DNA of 64,000 bases from Galdieria partita (GCA_025991245.1 BQMJ01000045.1:1-64000), one strand, 5' to 3'. Positions 1 through 13,709 are shown, counted from the stretch's first letter. The notes: generated from the sequence alone by a model not told the origin. Translations and numbers: made by a program.

Positions 1-590
1 AATAAACCCTAATAAACCCTAATAAACCCTAATAAACCCTAATAAACCCTAATAAACCCTAATAAACCCTAAATAAACCCTAAATAAACCCTAATAAACC
101 CTAAATAAACCCTAATAAACCCTAATAAACCCTAATAAACCCTAAATAAACCCTAAATAAACCCTAAATAAACCCTAAATAAACCCTAATAAACCCTAAT
201 AAACCCTAAATAAACCCTAATAAACCCTAATAAACCCTAATAAACCCTAAATAAACCCTAATAAACCCTAATAAACCCTAATAAACCCTAATAAACCCTA
301 AATAAACCCTAAATAAACCCTAATAAACCCTAATAAACCCTAATAAACCCTAAATAAACCCTAAATAAACCCTAATAAACCCTAAATAAACCCTAATAAA
401 CCCTAAATAAACCCTAATAAACCCTAATAAACCCTAATAAACCCTAATAAACCCTAATAAACCCTAATAAACCCTAATAAACCCTAATAAACCCTAAATA
501 AACCCTAATAAACCCTAAATAAACCCTAAATAAACCCTAAATAAACCCTAATAAACCCTAAATAAACCCTAATAAACCCTGATAAACCCT
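1..590. repeat. Telomere, 10/11-nt repeat array
   Basis: The array consists of uninterrupted units of AATAAACCCT mixed irregularly with AAATAAACCCT, starting at base 1. The C-rich strand runs 5' to 3' inward, so the G-rich complement would carry the 3' end, which is the correct polarity for a left chromosome end. On the G strand the units read TTTATTAGGG and TTTATTTAGGG: the shorter contains TTAGGG and the longer contains the plant-type TTTAGGG, each with an extra TTTA. The one-base difference sits in an A/T run. The last units (about 580-625) degenerate into unique sequence. Confidence 0.95.
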
Positions 591-1277
591 AATAATAATC
601 CCTCAGTAAACCCTAAATAAGAAAGAAAAATGCCAACTTCCTCCTGTCGGCCTACATATTTTTTAAAATTTACTGCATTTTTTTCTCTTTGTTGTATTTC
701 AAACGGAAGTCCCTTGATTGTATCGAGGCTCTTATTTTTTTTGAGTCTAGTACAATGAGTCACAAATTTTACTGGGTTTTTTTGGCGTCCTGGGGACTTT
801 TCTTGTGCGATATTTTTTTCTTATATTTGTATTTTGAGGTATATTGCATAAATACTTGGAGGCGAATAGAGAAAGTCTATATTTTGCTTTTAACTGGTAA
901 TTGTCCTTCTTTTGTTGAGGCATTTTTATATACCCAATAATAATCCTTCAGTAAAGCCTGAATAGGAAAGAAAAATGCCCACTCCCTTCTGCCAGCCTAC
1001 ATATATTTTACAATTTACTGCATTTTTTCTTTTAATTGCATTTTAAACGAATGTTTCTTAATTCTATCAAGCCTCTTACGTTTGCTTTTACTCTAGTATA
1101 ATACGTTGAGTCACAAATGTTATTGAGTGCTTCGTGGCGTCCTGACGACTTTTCTTGCGGGATATTCTTTTCTTATATCTGTATTTGAGGTAAATGGCAT
1201 GAGAACTTGGAAACGAAAGGAAAGGTTTTATTTTGCTTTTCTAATGATTGTCCTTTATTTGTTTAGGCATTTTTTGT
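591..1277. repeat. Telomere-adjacent diverged tandem duplication (about 345-bp unit)
   Basis: Two head-to-tail copies, roughly 591-935 and 936-1277, align along their whole length with substitutions and small indels. Both begin with AATAATAATCC followed by a degenerate telomere-like stretch and an AGAAAGAAAAATGCC-type block. Both then contain the matching landmarks GGCGTCCTG and TTGAGTCACAAA or its near match. Each copy carries a decayed telomere motif at its start, so the duplication probably arose at a chromosome end. No protein is supported; the short open frames are T-rich artefacts. Confidence 0.8.
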
Positions 1278-4200
1278 CGTGTTGTGTTGATTGAGATTTT
1301 TTTTGGGATGATTGTTGCCTTGAAACCGTCGTTTTTCATTGATTTGATTGTGGAGCCATTTATTAAAGCTTTTTTTTACTGGTTTTTACTTATTATTGTG
1401 AAGCCGTATTCATTGGATGAAGAATTTTTTTGCTTTGTTCTGATGGATGAATGTTCCTTTTTCTATCCTGTTATTTTCTTTCTATAGTATGTGACTTTTG
1501 TTAAAAGCAGTAATAAAATTAAAAAAAAATTAGTTAACCCAGAAAAGAAATTGCTATTGTTCTATAATAGGTCATTCGCTTTTTAAGATTTATCAGTTTC
1601 TTGTTTATCACGATGTATTGGAGAAAGAAAGCGAATTGGTTCTATCAGGACCTTCAATTTTGCATTTAATTTCGTAAAGGTACTTAATTTTCAAACTGTG
1701 CTACTAGTTTTGCCAACGAGCATATGACTTGCCTTGAGTGCTATTTCTGCGTATGTTTGTATTTGTTGCTTACTACGGGTATTTAGGTAAAATTTTCGGA
1801 TGCTATTTTTAGTTCAAGGCCCTTTTGAGTTAAGGAATTTCTCTGTTTGCAATAATTCGAAATTCTGAGCTTTTTAGAAATTGTGAGCATTTTTCTTGAA
1901 TGGTTGCTTTTTTGTTATTGTTAGCATCATTACCTTCGTTTTTGATTGACTCATTGCAAATTAATTGTTTTTTTCCTATTATGATAGTTTGCTTCGTGTT
2001 TTAATTTGTGCCGAATCTATTTGATGAAAAATCCTTTTGCTTTCTTATATTGGATGAATTTACCTTGAATCACCCTGTTAATATCTTCCAATGGTATTTG
2101 AACTTCTAGGTAAGTATGCATATTTAACTTGAAAGTATACCCTAATGAAGTATTATAAAATCAAAATGACGAAAAAATGCTTGTTGCTTTCGTCCTGGAC
2201 ATACCTAGTTTTCAATTCACTGAGCTCTAGTAGTCTCAAAGTTTTAGTAGGCAGAGTGAATTGTTTATGTCCGGTTTCTTATTTATGTTTTTCTGCCAAA
2301 GAATAGTTACGTGTTGTTTTATTTTTTATGATTGCTGTGCTACCGACCAAGTTTGGTTTCCTGTCAGCTACATTTTGTTCAAACTTTTTTTGGATTGAAA
2401 ACTGGAGTTAGTTTTTTACATTCCTTCTTTAGTTCAAATTTTATTAAGAATGCACAATTTTTTCTGCTACTTTTGTGTCGTTTTGAGATTCTAGGTGGTT
2501 CGTTCAAATGGTACCTTTCTGGTGACGTTTAAGGTGCAAGCAATGTACGCGAACTAGTCGTCGCGAAATTTCAACAATCTGCCACTATGTAACATTTTTC
2601 TTTCTTTGTTTTGTGCTGTCTTCATTGCTGCATTCAAGGATTACCCTTTCTTTTTACTAATTTTTCTCCAGTGAGAAGAAATAGATTTTTTCTTCTGTAT
2701 TTCTTTGTGATATAGTTGCTAAATTTCCTTTCATCAAAAGTACTGTGTTCCTTTCTCTGTAAGTAGATTGCTGTAACTTTTTTACTTCCTTTCACACGAT
2801 TGAGAAATATCTGCCTGACGGAAACTGGTTCTTGGTACCAATGATGTAAAGAACAGGTGGTACTTAAAAGTTTCTCGATATATTTTCAAGTTTTTATTTC
2901 TCTAAAGGTTTTTTCTATGGCTTTTTTCTAAAATTCGTTTTGGTATTGTTCCTTTAGTAAACCGTATAAAGAAAGTCCTAAACTGGTAATGCAAAAATTG
3001 CCTATTCCCTTTTGATATGTTGCAAAAAAACTTCTCTTCAATACCGTTTCATAATGCCAATGCAATAGAACTGAAAATGAAATGCTGAAATCTTTTTCTT
3101 TTAACTGTTGTCACAAGTTTTGGAATTTTTTTAAATTTTTATGCCTTGGTGACATAGTAGCTTTTTTGTTGAATTTTTCTTTTTATATAGGTACTACATT
3201 GTGGAGATGATGTTCTTTGTTTATTGATTTTTCTTATTAAGATCGCTGCTGTCTTCAGTGCATACATAATAATAAGCTTTGAATATGGATAGTTTCAAAA
3301 CTTTTGTTTCAATGGTTTCGCCAAGATCTTCATGGTTGAACCTTACCTTGTTAGAATCGTTTTTAGAAATTTGTCTTATATAGCAAAATTCTAAGTATTG
3401 TTATTTGGTCATTTTATTGTATTCTACGGTGCAATGCTATTGAAAGTTTTAACCATTTGGTAAGTCGTTTCTGCTTTTTGACGTCTTGAGACACTGCTCG
3501 CTTCATTCTTCGAGTAGCCTTACTTGAGATATAGTGTCGGTATACATATTTAGCAAAAAGTAAACAGTGCTTATGCTATTCTTAGATTCTCGAAAGCAAT
3601 ACTTTGTGTTGTGGTAAACTTTTCGAGCCGCCTTGTATCTGTTCTCTACAATGTCAAATTTTGAATCTCTTTGTCGGCTTTTCAGTGTGCAATCTTATGT
3701 CACAGATTTTTGTTCAATTGTTACTTTTTAAGAATGAATGAGCTAGAAGATTCAATTGTCGTTTAGGCTCTTTGTTCACATTTTAGAAAGTTCACTTGTT
3801 TGATCATTTCTCTTCTAGTACTACTGTCTGTTTTTCTTTTGTGTTTTATGTCTAATAACCCTTGAATGCGCAATGAAGTATTTCTCGGTTCTATTTCACA
3901 TATGCAAAAACTGTTCGAGGTGAGAATATATTGATTTTTTCTACATGAGATTTGTTCTACTTTTCTTTTTACTAAATTTCGCATTGCTAACTACTGGTTA
4001 CTCCTGAGAACAACTAGAAGTACTGATGCCATAAAGGACAAATAATGCATTGAAATTTTACAATTTTTCCACTTGGGTCGACCTCTCTAAATTCTTTCTT
4101 TTTCAATAGACTCTATTCGAGACGATATTTTTATCGCTTTCCTAATGAATCGTAGATCATTTTAGAAAAACAGTTAAATTTTTTTTATTAGAAACCACAC

Positions 4201-7200
4201 GACTTTTCATTCCTTTTTCTAAAAGGCATGTGTTCTTCTCAATTCACTAGATCGTCGTAAAAGAATCTAATAGAGTATAAAAGTAAGTGGTTTAGATTCG
4301 GTCACCTACTTGTGAAATTGTGTCAAGATTCTTCAAGATTTTAGTGATTTTGCCAATTTATCTCGAGTGACAAAGTAATTCTTCCTTTGAAATTTTTGGA
4401 ATCACCCCCACAGTTGTATTTGTATTGCATGTAAGCGGTATCCAATTGTTCCATTTGTTTCACTTTTATTGAAGTTTTTAATTTTTTGGGGGAGCTGAGC
4501 AATTTTGTTATGAATTTGATATGTCGCGAAATCTAAATCTGGTAATTTTTACAGCTAACGTATCACATGGCTTGTTTCATTATAGTCGTTTTTGATATTG
4601 AAAGGCGACATTTTTTCGAAAAGCAGAATCTTGCAACTGTTGGTTTTTATTATGTGGCATCTTTTACCAGACACCTTTTTTGTAAAAACTTTTTTTTGCT
4701 TTCTTATGGTAACTGGATTCATTTTGTTCTATTTTATGTTGATTGGCATAATATTATACACGACTTGTACTGTTGATATATATAAGGAATATGAAGCATG
4801 CCAAGCTTTTGCCACTAAAAAGCCTCAAATGAATTAAACCGCTAGCAATCTAGCCACAAAGATTCAATGTAGGCTTATAGAAACTTGGATATTATATGCT
4901 TTATGTCAGTTTGACTATGCTTTGAATAACAGCTTGTATTGAAACATATCTCTCAAAGGCACTTTTCCTCCATGAGTTTGTAGCATTTTGATTCTTGTTC
5001 TTTGAAATCATCCTGTTGTTTTTGTATTTCTAATTAAATATATAAAATTTCTTTTGAGTATTTAAATTTACAAAAGTACTGAATTGTTTTCGACAAAGGA
5101 TATAGTAGGTTTTTCGTTGAACATGCATTTTGGACACCTCTTCTTACTATCTTTTTCGTTATCGATCAATGTCCGTTGAAGAAAACAATCAGAGATATAC
5201 TTATTCAATAAAGACAAGTAGTATATGAGAATTCTTCAACTTTCTAGAGATTCTATTTCTCTTGCTGTCTTTCTTTTCTCTATAGGTTATTTTCAAAATC
5301 GGTGTCTTTATTGCTCATTTATTAGTCTATATGTGTACGAAAGAAAGAAACGTTACAAAGGTCTAATAAAAAAAGAATTATCTAGTGTCCTCTGACATAC
5401 GCCATGTGCTTTCCTTCAATGAATTATGTTCTCGTGAAGCCAATGTGATGAAACAAAGAATATTTAGTGATTCACATATTTTGATACAACCTTGTTGCTT
5501 TCATATTGGGTAGGTTTTAAGTTTTGTTTTGTTTGTTGATCCATTCGTGTCAATTCATCTTCACCTATGAAATCTTCATCTCCTAACATACTCGTCCACT
5601 TGTACCGCTTTTGACTGATCATAAATTTTCTCTAGTACTTGTTTTGGGGGAACGTTTTCATTTGTTTGGAGCTAACATAGTTCATTATTTACTTGAAATC
5701 TTGCAAAACTAAATTGGCTCCGCTTTCCGTTTTTTGCAACAGTACTATTTACCAGCTACTGTATCAGAGTCTTTCTCGATTCGTTGACAGTGGTTTGAAG
5801 AGTACAAACTTGTTCCGCCCCATTTTTTTCCTTATGTTGTCCTATCTATCACTTAGCAATTTGGCAAAACAGGGTTTTATTTTCTTATGATCATTGTATA
5901 CTCCTTATTTCATTCTGTGAAAATCTTTGTATACTATAATGCTACTTTGCTGATGGTAGACATATTGAACCAAAAGTAAGCCATACCATACATATGCCAT
6001 AAAAAAGGCTTTCAATTGAAAGAAGCAGTTAACAATGACAACATTAATATTCCATAATGTCTGCTGTTCTTCCTCTTTCTTGTTGCTTTATGTCTACCTG
6101 GCCAATACTTTGCGCGATAACTATTAGAAGATTATATCACTGCGTGACATTTTTCATTATTGGTCATATTGTACTCTCACTCTTTTTCTCTACAATCAAT
6201 TTCTTCTTCCTTGCTTTCTTAGCTTTTACTACTTTTTTAGTCTTTTACTATGCATTACATAATATTTTGTCTTCTTCCTAGCTCTTTTCTCTAGAATTTT
6301 CTACTTGAAACTCTTTGTTTCGGAAGTCCTCCAATCGAAATTCTATTTTTTCCATTATTACCATAAGAAATTTCAATGCGTTTTGCCTTTCATACTTATC
6401 TAGCGTTTAAATCGGTAATTGGCGAATAGAAATTAAATGAATGCCTTCTACTGAGGTACATATTCAGTTCTACGTTTTAATAGGGAGCAAGAGCAAGTTT
6501 GAGACAAGCAGTCTTTGGCAACGGCTCAACCTGAAATACTGTGGTATTTGAGACACTGCAGGAGAAGCTCTACTTGTAAATATGCTAGTGTACTTGCAAA
6601 CTGGCTCAAGAATTTCCAACTATGTCATGTATGCAAAATTGCACCATAGAGATTTTGAATCAATCGTTGGTCTTTCCTCAACTTTTCCAGAGGACAATGA
6701 AGTATGAAAGAAGAGCATGGTAAGTTCGATTCTTTTACTCCTCTATTTCTGTTGATTTCGACCACTACTTATTTTTATATTTACAAATAAATAGCACTCT
6801 AGCCATTTTTTAGACAGCTGGAGCTTACTCTTGGCTAATCGTGAAAAAGTTCATATGAAACAAGAAAACACAAATTAGTATACACAAACCAATTTCTACA
6901 ACTTTTTTCCACAAATATCTGCTCTAAAAAAATTTCGAAAAATTTTTCAATTTTGTCGAGAATTGGCTACGTAGAACAAAACACAGCCCATGACAGCCAA
7001 AAGGCAATGGAGGAAAGTGAGGGGAAATGAATCAATGAACCCTCATGTGAACTAAAATAACTTCTTACTGGATTTCCCAACAACCCAGCTTGGATCCTAA
7101 TTCAGCCTAATAAAATCTACAATCCAACAAGTTTTTCTTTTGCAACACGATCTACTAAGATTCTGTATATTATTTGCTAATATTGTTTTCACAGATATCA

Positions 7201-8300
7201 CTTTCTAATTTAGTCTCTTGTAAAGAATAGAGGTTTCTTTGTAAAATTGCATTTCTTCTTGTTGAGTTTGTATGGTTTTTGAATGTGTAGTTCTTTCCAG
7301 GTACTACTTTAGGTGTTTTTTATGTTAATCTTTTTCCTCTTTCACATCACAGTGTAATTGGAAATGATTTCAGCATTATGCATTATAGACAACTTTATAG
7401 TTTTAATGTATTTTATTCTGAATTTTTTTTATGGTCCGCTTTTATATGTTTTCCTAATTGTTTTAATTCGCCACTGGGTTACATAAAATTTCGTAAACTT
7501 TTTATTCTCTTAGATACCCTGTAATTTAGAAATTTGATTGTGTTTGTCCTTGTTTTGGCTGAGTAGTTTGTTTTGAGCTAATATTGTTGTTGCCAGAAAT
7601 TTTTGGTTTTCTTTTTCTCTTTTCAATTGAATATTCTATGTGAAACTCTCACAAGTACATGTTGTCTTCAATAAGTTTCTGTGATATGTCAATTGTCTTG
7701 CATCACCATGTATTGTTTTGATTAATATTGGGTTGTTTGAAACTTTTCCTTTAAACTGTGGTCTTAGAAGCATTTTTGTATAGCTGTTCTTCATAACAAA
7801 GTTTTTCTTATGAAGCGATACGAGAACTTTCTTTTTTGGGCGTTGGGTGATAGCTCTACTGCATTGGTCCCAGCTCTGTCCAATTATAAATAGTTCTGAT
7901 TGGCTGATTGGTAAAACTTGAATGGCCAATTCTAGTCTTTGCCTTTTTTTAAGAATTTGCGTTGATTCTTTGAAGTCTCTCTGTTTACACCTTTGTGAGT
8001 CAAAGTGGCTAAACCTTGAGTCTCACCTCTCCTGAATTGGGTTAAAGCATATGCAAATTGCCAAGATTCGATTTCTTCGATGTTATCAATTGTATTTTCC
8101 TTCTATAATGGTCCTTTTTGGTACTGTGTATTGCGGTTGGTGTTTGTCTTTCTTTCTTGGCTAAAACTCTTTCTCGTTTGTATACAAATGACAAGGTAAT
8201 CGGTCTATAATTGAAATTACGTGTCGTGTACATTTTTTATTATCAATTGAATAGAAAAAATTCCTTGCCTTTCAGACATTTTTATCATTATGACGATCCA
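1278..8300. other. Gene-free, strand-asymmetric T-rich subtelomere
   Basis: For about 7 kb the top strand is visibly T-rich and C-poor, with many runs of five or more T. Open frames here encode low-complexity Phe/Leu/Ser-rich strings with no domain, no convincing splice structure and no neighbour relationship. I see no RNA gene or intact transposon. The asymmetry fades between about 7.9 and 8.8 kb. Confidence 0.7.
1290..2110. repeat. Second diverged repeat pair in the T-rich subtelomere
   Basis: About 1295-1500 resembles about 1895-2107. Both contain a TTGATTGA-type segment followed by a block ending in a TGGATGAA-type word, then CCTGTTA and a TATTT or TATAGTATGTGAC-like tail. Similarity is lower than in the preceding pair. 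This suggests that the subtelomere is built of serially duplicated and eroding units. Confidence 0.45.
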
Positions 8301-9101
8301 AATGTTGGAGAGAGTTCTTCTTGTATAATTAACAAGTCACGAAATTAAGCGTGTATTCATTCACGGACGCTAGACTTCTACGAAAATAGAATTTTGGCAA
8401 CCGTACCCACCAGTATGAAGATCGATCGTTCAAGTAAACAAGGCATCAAGAATAAAATATTCATGTCTTGCTCAATTTGCTTTGTAACGTAGGAAGATCC
8501 TGGAATATCTTGCGCATATATAGGGATGTTGCTCAATCGAGTAATTTAATATGCTGAAAGAATCGCTGTGTCTAAAATGAGCGATGTATTTATAAATTCG
8601 TGGACAGTTCTCAGTTTGTATACTTTGTGCTTGTCAGCCTTTTTATAGAATTGTACGTTGCATAGCTGGTTGTGATTTCCCAATAGAAAGACAGGGCTAT
8701 TTAAGTGCTAACAGTAATACTATTCAAACAATATCCTTTCCAAAACTGTGTCTCACAAACTGTCAACTGCTAAGTATTTATAGACTTGAGCACAAAAGAC
8801 TAAGGTAGCTATTCCAAACATAAACTATGCCGATGAGTTGCGAAGCCTCTCTTTTGTGAAAGTTTTTCCCATCAGACGCTCTTTTTCTTCCAAGTCTTGT
8901 TTCGAATTTGCATCCTTCAAGTGACCTCGTCAAGTATGATTAGCAAACAAAGACGTAAAGATGCTTCAAAGTGGGTGTACAAACTTTGTTCACGTCCGTT
9001 TTCGAAACAGCAACTCAAAGTTGAACTGCGCAGTTCAGTTGCCACGAGACAACCTCCCCTCTCCACTTGGACAATAGATTCTCAATAGACAAAAACTGAC
9101 A

Positions 9102-9480
9102 ATGACAAGAATCGTTTTTGTGAAAAACCAAAGAGAATCAACTCAGAATATACTCCGACTGTTACAAAAGATCTTGGTAATTGTTCCACAAGAGAGAGTC
9201 CTCATCTATTGTTCACAGGACAACAGTTCAATTCAACTTCAAAAACCAGGTTACATTACAAGACTGTATCACCGCAAGGGTTCAACCTCAAAAACTATTT
9301 GGAGCCTTTGTGCCGACTGGTTCCCCAGTACTCCACAGGGTCAATGTCTTAAAAGAGTCAAGGAACTAAGATTAGCAATTCTCGAACAACACCTACGTTG
9401 CATTCGACAAGAACTTGGAAGCGACTTTGAGGTTCAAGTCAAGTCGTTGACAGGAAACGAACAAACCAAACCGGGCCTTG
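9102..9480. repeat. Dispersed subtelomeric repeat, copy A
   Basis: This stretch aligns collinearly with about 11190-11605. Shared landmarks are GTGCTACAAAAGA / CTGTTACAAAAGA, AACCAGGTTACA / AACCAAGTTACA, TACAAGACTGT, TTTGTGCCGACT, CAGTACTC, and a final GGTCTTGGATGG / GGCCTTGGTTGG. Copies differ by many substitutions and indels, so the repeat is old. It lies in a frame that is open from 9102 to 9611, but the sister copy is not open, so coding function is unsupported. Confidence 0.65.
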
Positions 9481-11189
9481 GTTGGTGTTTCAAAAAGTGC
9501 AAAGTCATAAAACTTCAAAGTTTTTTTCGTACTAAAAAGTTCTCCTCTAAATTCAACTACTTATATTTTCATAAAAAGGAACAATTCTATCCACTTCAAA
9601 ACAGATGGTAACAAAGCAACTACAGCCAAAGTTGTGTTAGCTAAGCAAAACAATCACAATGAGATTGGGCAAAGTGACGTTGAAGAGCTCTTCGAGTACC
9701 GTCAAAAGTGCACACGCCATATAGTTTCATATGTACCTAGTAAACACTTTTCAAAGGAACCTTCCACTCAAAGGTTTACCTAGAATACTATTGATTCTCT
9801 AACGTTGCATTATTTGAAGAGAACCGTTGTGTTAGAATGATCGTTGACATACCCCTGAGAGTAAAGCCCGCCATTGTATAGTGAGATAAACTCACCTTTG
9901 TTATTTACCTTGGAGATTTACTTGCATCAAGTTGATTTGGAGAACATTGAGCTCTAGTCGATAGGAATCATTTCAAGAAAGTATAATCTGCCACTTTCAA
10001 CAAGAAGAGCGTGTTTCCCATAACTTGGAACGATTTAGTGTGTAGTCGCCAAGTTGTCATAGAGAAATTTCGGCAAGTAGAGTGAACACTTGTGCCGAGA
10101 AATGTCTAGCTGAACTGTTTGCAACTTGAAGGACTATGAGTTTTTGGACTTTTGCAGATTTGAGTTTATACACTCTGGTCGAGTATTTCAATTATCAACA
10201 AAACGTGGTTCAAGTAAACATTGGAAGTTACACATGTATAATTTGTAGTTTGCCTACAAGTATGTTGATAAAGAATCTAGTCGAGTTTCTCAATCAGCTT
10301 GAATACATAGACCAAGTGTCGCATATTCTATTTTGTATAATTCAATTGCGAAAATAAAGAATCGATTGTTGACACTTTCTATTTTGTGAGTTCTACATAT
10401 GAAAACTCTCCATAATAGCATAGCGTCACGACTCACATAGTAAGTATCGTTGCAAGAACCTTGCCTTGTTTGTCCCTTCACAACAACAGTCAAAAACAAA
10501 GACCCTCGAGCCACTTCCTCCTATGCATCTAGAACACCGCAAAGTTTCAAACAGTCTATGTTTCACAAAATTCAACAATAAAACACGGAAAATTCTGCAA
10601 ACACTAGAGCACTCCAAAATTGGAGAAAGAGAACCAAATTGTCAAAGACAAAGAATTGCCTACACTAGTAAACCCAACAGAGAAAAGCAAAGAGGCAAGA
10701 AAGAAGCAACTCAGTCATAAACTCTTCAACTATACCCAGAATACTTCAACACGTTATGAAGCTAGTACCTGGACTGACTCTCGCTTCTGGTTCTCTCAGA
10801 GTTTCTCTGATAAAAACCACAGAAGAATCTACAATAGTTATATCAAAACCCCACTCTCATGAAAACTTTCAAAGTTGGCTATTCTCCAAATTTATTCTAA
10901 AACGCAACGCCAAAAACTCAAGCTTAGAAAAATATCTGTTGCACAATTCGGAAACATAGCAGCTGGTCAAGCACTCAAACAGTCATAAAGCTTTATCTAA
11001 CTCTCTGTCAACTAGCTCATATATCGCAACTTTCGTGATTTCTTCAAGTCGGTCAACGGAAGGTTGAAAGCTGCCATCATCACTCCGCCTGTTCCAATCA
11101 AAGCAATCCGCTCATGTCTCCTCTTTAGTTGGATAAGAGACTTTAAATGGTCATAAACTCACAAATAAAGGAACTGGTTGTTTCAAGAA

Positions 11190-11605
11190 TACAAGAATCA
11201 AATCAGAATGTACTTCGAGTGCTACAAAAGACCTTGTGAGTGCGACACAAAAGAAGATTCACAATAACAATTCACAAGACTAGACTAGACTTTGTAGTAT
11301 ACTTGGACTTGAAAACCAAGTTACACTACAAGACTGTCTAGGGAACAGGGTTCAAACTTAAAAATATTTGAGGGCTTTTTGTGCCGACTTTTCTTTTTAC
11401 AGTACTCTACATAGTAAGAAACGCCTATAAGCTTACCAGAAAATAAAGAGCGACAGTTTTCAACAAGGATCCAAGTTGAGATACGTTCAACGTGAACTTG
11501 GACTAAAGACACATATTTTTCAATATTTATGGAACTCAAGTTTCAAGTCACTGAAAGTTTACGACCGATACTAGCAGGTCTTGGATGGCAAAGTTTTGTC
11601 TCAAA
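11190..11605. repeat. Dispersed subtelomeric repeat, copy B
   Basis: This is the partner of the copy at about 9102-9480, in the same orientation and about 2.1 kb away. It keeps the same order of short shared words, including TACAAGACTGT and TTTGTGCCGACT. It has additional insertions near its middle and no long open frame. Confidence 0.65.
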
Positions 11606-13709
11606 GAGTTTCACGTTGAAACCTACTGCTTAATGCTTTAGGCATTATTGTCGAAATTTATCTTTTGCTTTGAGGCAGTATTATTCCACTGAAGCGGAAT
11701 TATTTTACTTTGTTCGAATCTTGAATCTTTACATATCACGATGCTACTCTCCGACAAAATGAATTAAGTAAATACGTAGTTTCTTTTGTGCTTCTATTCT
11801 ATGCTTGAATTGTTGTTTGATTCAAAATTCATCTGTCTATGGTTACAATTCTACTATATTTGTATCCGTTCGGGCAAGTATATCGAACGAATTTGAGTCG
11901 AAACCCAATTCTTATTTATAAGGATGTTTCGAATCCATTTTAAATAGAAAAGTCTTTACAATTGTCGATTGCAAAATTCATTCGAGTTGAATCATTTCTG
12001 CAAGCTCCAAGTATACTATAATTATTTCCAGTTGATGACACTAAAATGGCTATGATGAAGATAATGATGGCTATTACACTGGAAGTCTTCTTGAATTCCC
12101 TAAAAGATGAACTTTGTGTTTGATTGGAACATTTTAAGTCTCTTTTTATCTATTCTCAACAGAGTTCAACTTAACAAAGAATCAACCGCTTTCTAATATA
12201 TAACAAAATAGCCTACATGACGAATGATTCTCTTAATTCAACTATTCAAAAAAAATAAAAATAGAACAAGAAGTTATACGAGTACATATTGTGAAGTAGA
12301 CAAAGTGATTTTCATGTTTCTTGTAGTACTACTGTCTTTCTTCCTTCTGTGTTTAGAAATAAAGTTGGACTATAGTTTGAATTCCATTCTTTCTCAGTGG
12401 CTTCTCCTTGTATAGTATGATGATCTCTATTTTGCAATTTCTTGGCTTTTTCGTTGTTACTTTTTAAAAATTTTCGCTATTCCAGGAATAAAAAATGAAT
12501 CTATTCTCTTTCTGTTCGATACTCTTTTAAATACTGCCAAAGTCTCAAAGTTTCACCAAAAAAGTTTAAAGACGAGAAAAGTTTCAATGACACGTGAAAT
12601 AGAATGAAAAGATAACGGTTCATTGATTGTCTTTTGAGTATACAAAGTTCTAAAAACCAATAATTTCCCTATAATTCTTGATCTTTTGAATAAAATTTAT
12701 CAATCAACCGAATAATTCAAGTAAATTCTTTTTGAGTACTAACTCATTGAAAGAGTCACATTCATCTTTTTTGCATACAATCTTTACATATCGTGGATAT
12801 CGATAAAGGGAACCAAATGAAAAAATAGAACTTGTATGATTGACAGAACTCGATGAATTGTGTTTGCAAATTTGGATTCAAACTTTTTCCCAAAACAGTT
12901 TTAGAATGTGGAATGTTCATCAAATTTGATATATCTTTGAAACAATCCTTTTTCTTTCATCTCATTCACTCAATCCTTTACTAGACAACTTGTTTCGAAT
13001 ACAATATTTTTCAAGATCTCTGCACTTTGTCAATTCAACATACATTAGTCTACCTTATCGTAGTGTTCAAGGTTCGTTCTCGTAGCGAATATTTCTTCCT
13101 TTGCTTTAGTTTTCAAAATACTTTGGACATTTATCAAACAATCTATTTAATTTGCTATAATGTTTTCGCTAACCTCAGTAAAATAAATCTTTCCATAAGT
13201 ATGTATATACAACTCGTTCAGGTTAAAAGGTGCCGATAATATTATGACGACTACAAATTATCCTCTTTTACACTATTCTCATCTAAAGAACCAAGAATTC
13301 GCAAATCTATCGTAGTTGTTTCCAAACAATCTCCCTTGTACGATCGTAATCAACCTCTCTCTTCACAATGTTTCTGCAGATAAATCTCTTTTGAACTCTG
13401 ACGTTGAGTAATCAACCACAAGGTTCAAACCTAGCGGCTACAAAGTTACAACCAAAACAACCCAAGTCTAAACAGTATCCAACAAAAAGAAAAACTTTCT
13501 AGTCTATTCTTAAGATATTTCTCGTTGAAACTCAAAAAAGTTTTCATATACAGACTTTATCCACTTTGAAGCGGGTTGCATAATACAACTATTTAGCTCC
13601 TGTTCTTAACCAGTAAATTCTATAAAAAAAAAATGTTTGGAAGAGCTTAGAAAGGAGGTGGTATGAAAGGGTGCCTTTAAAAGGTACAAACTATATCGTT
13701 TCTTGTGTA

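Noticed and set aside
689-7929. Many 60-97 codon frames in the outer subtelomere
   Set aside because: They follow the T-rich composition, encode Phe/Leu/Ser strings on one strand or Lys/Arg/Asn on the other, and lack domains or splice partners.
9102-9611. 169-codon frame as a gene
   Set aside because: No domain recognised and the sister repeat at 11.2 kb is not open; more likely part of a decayed repeat.
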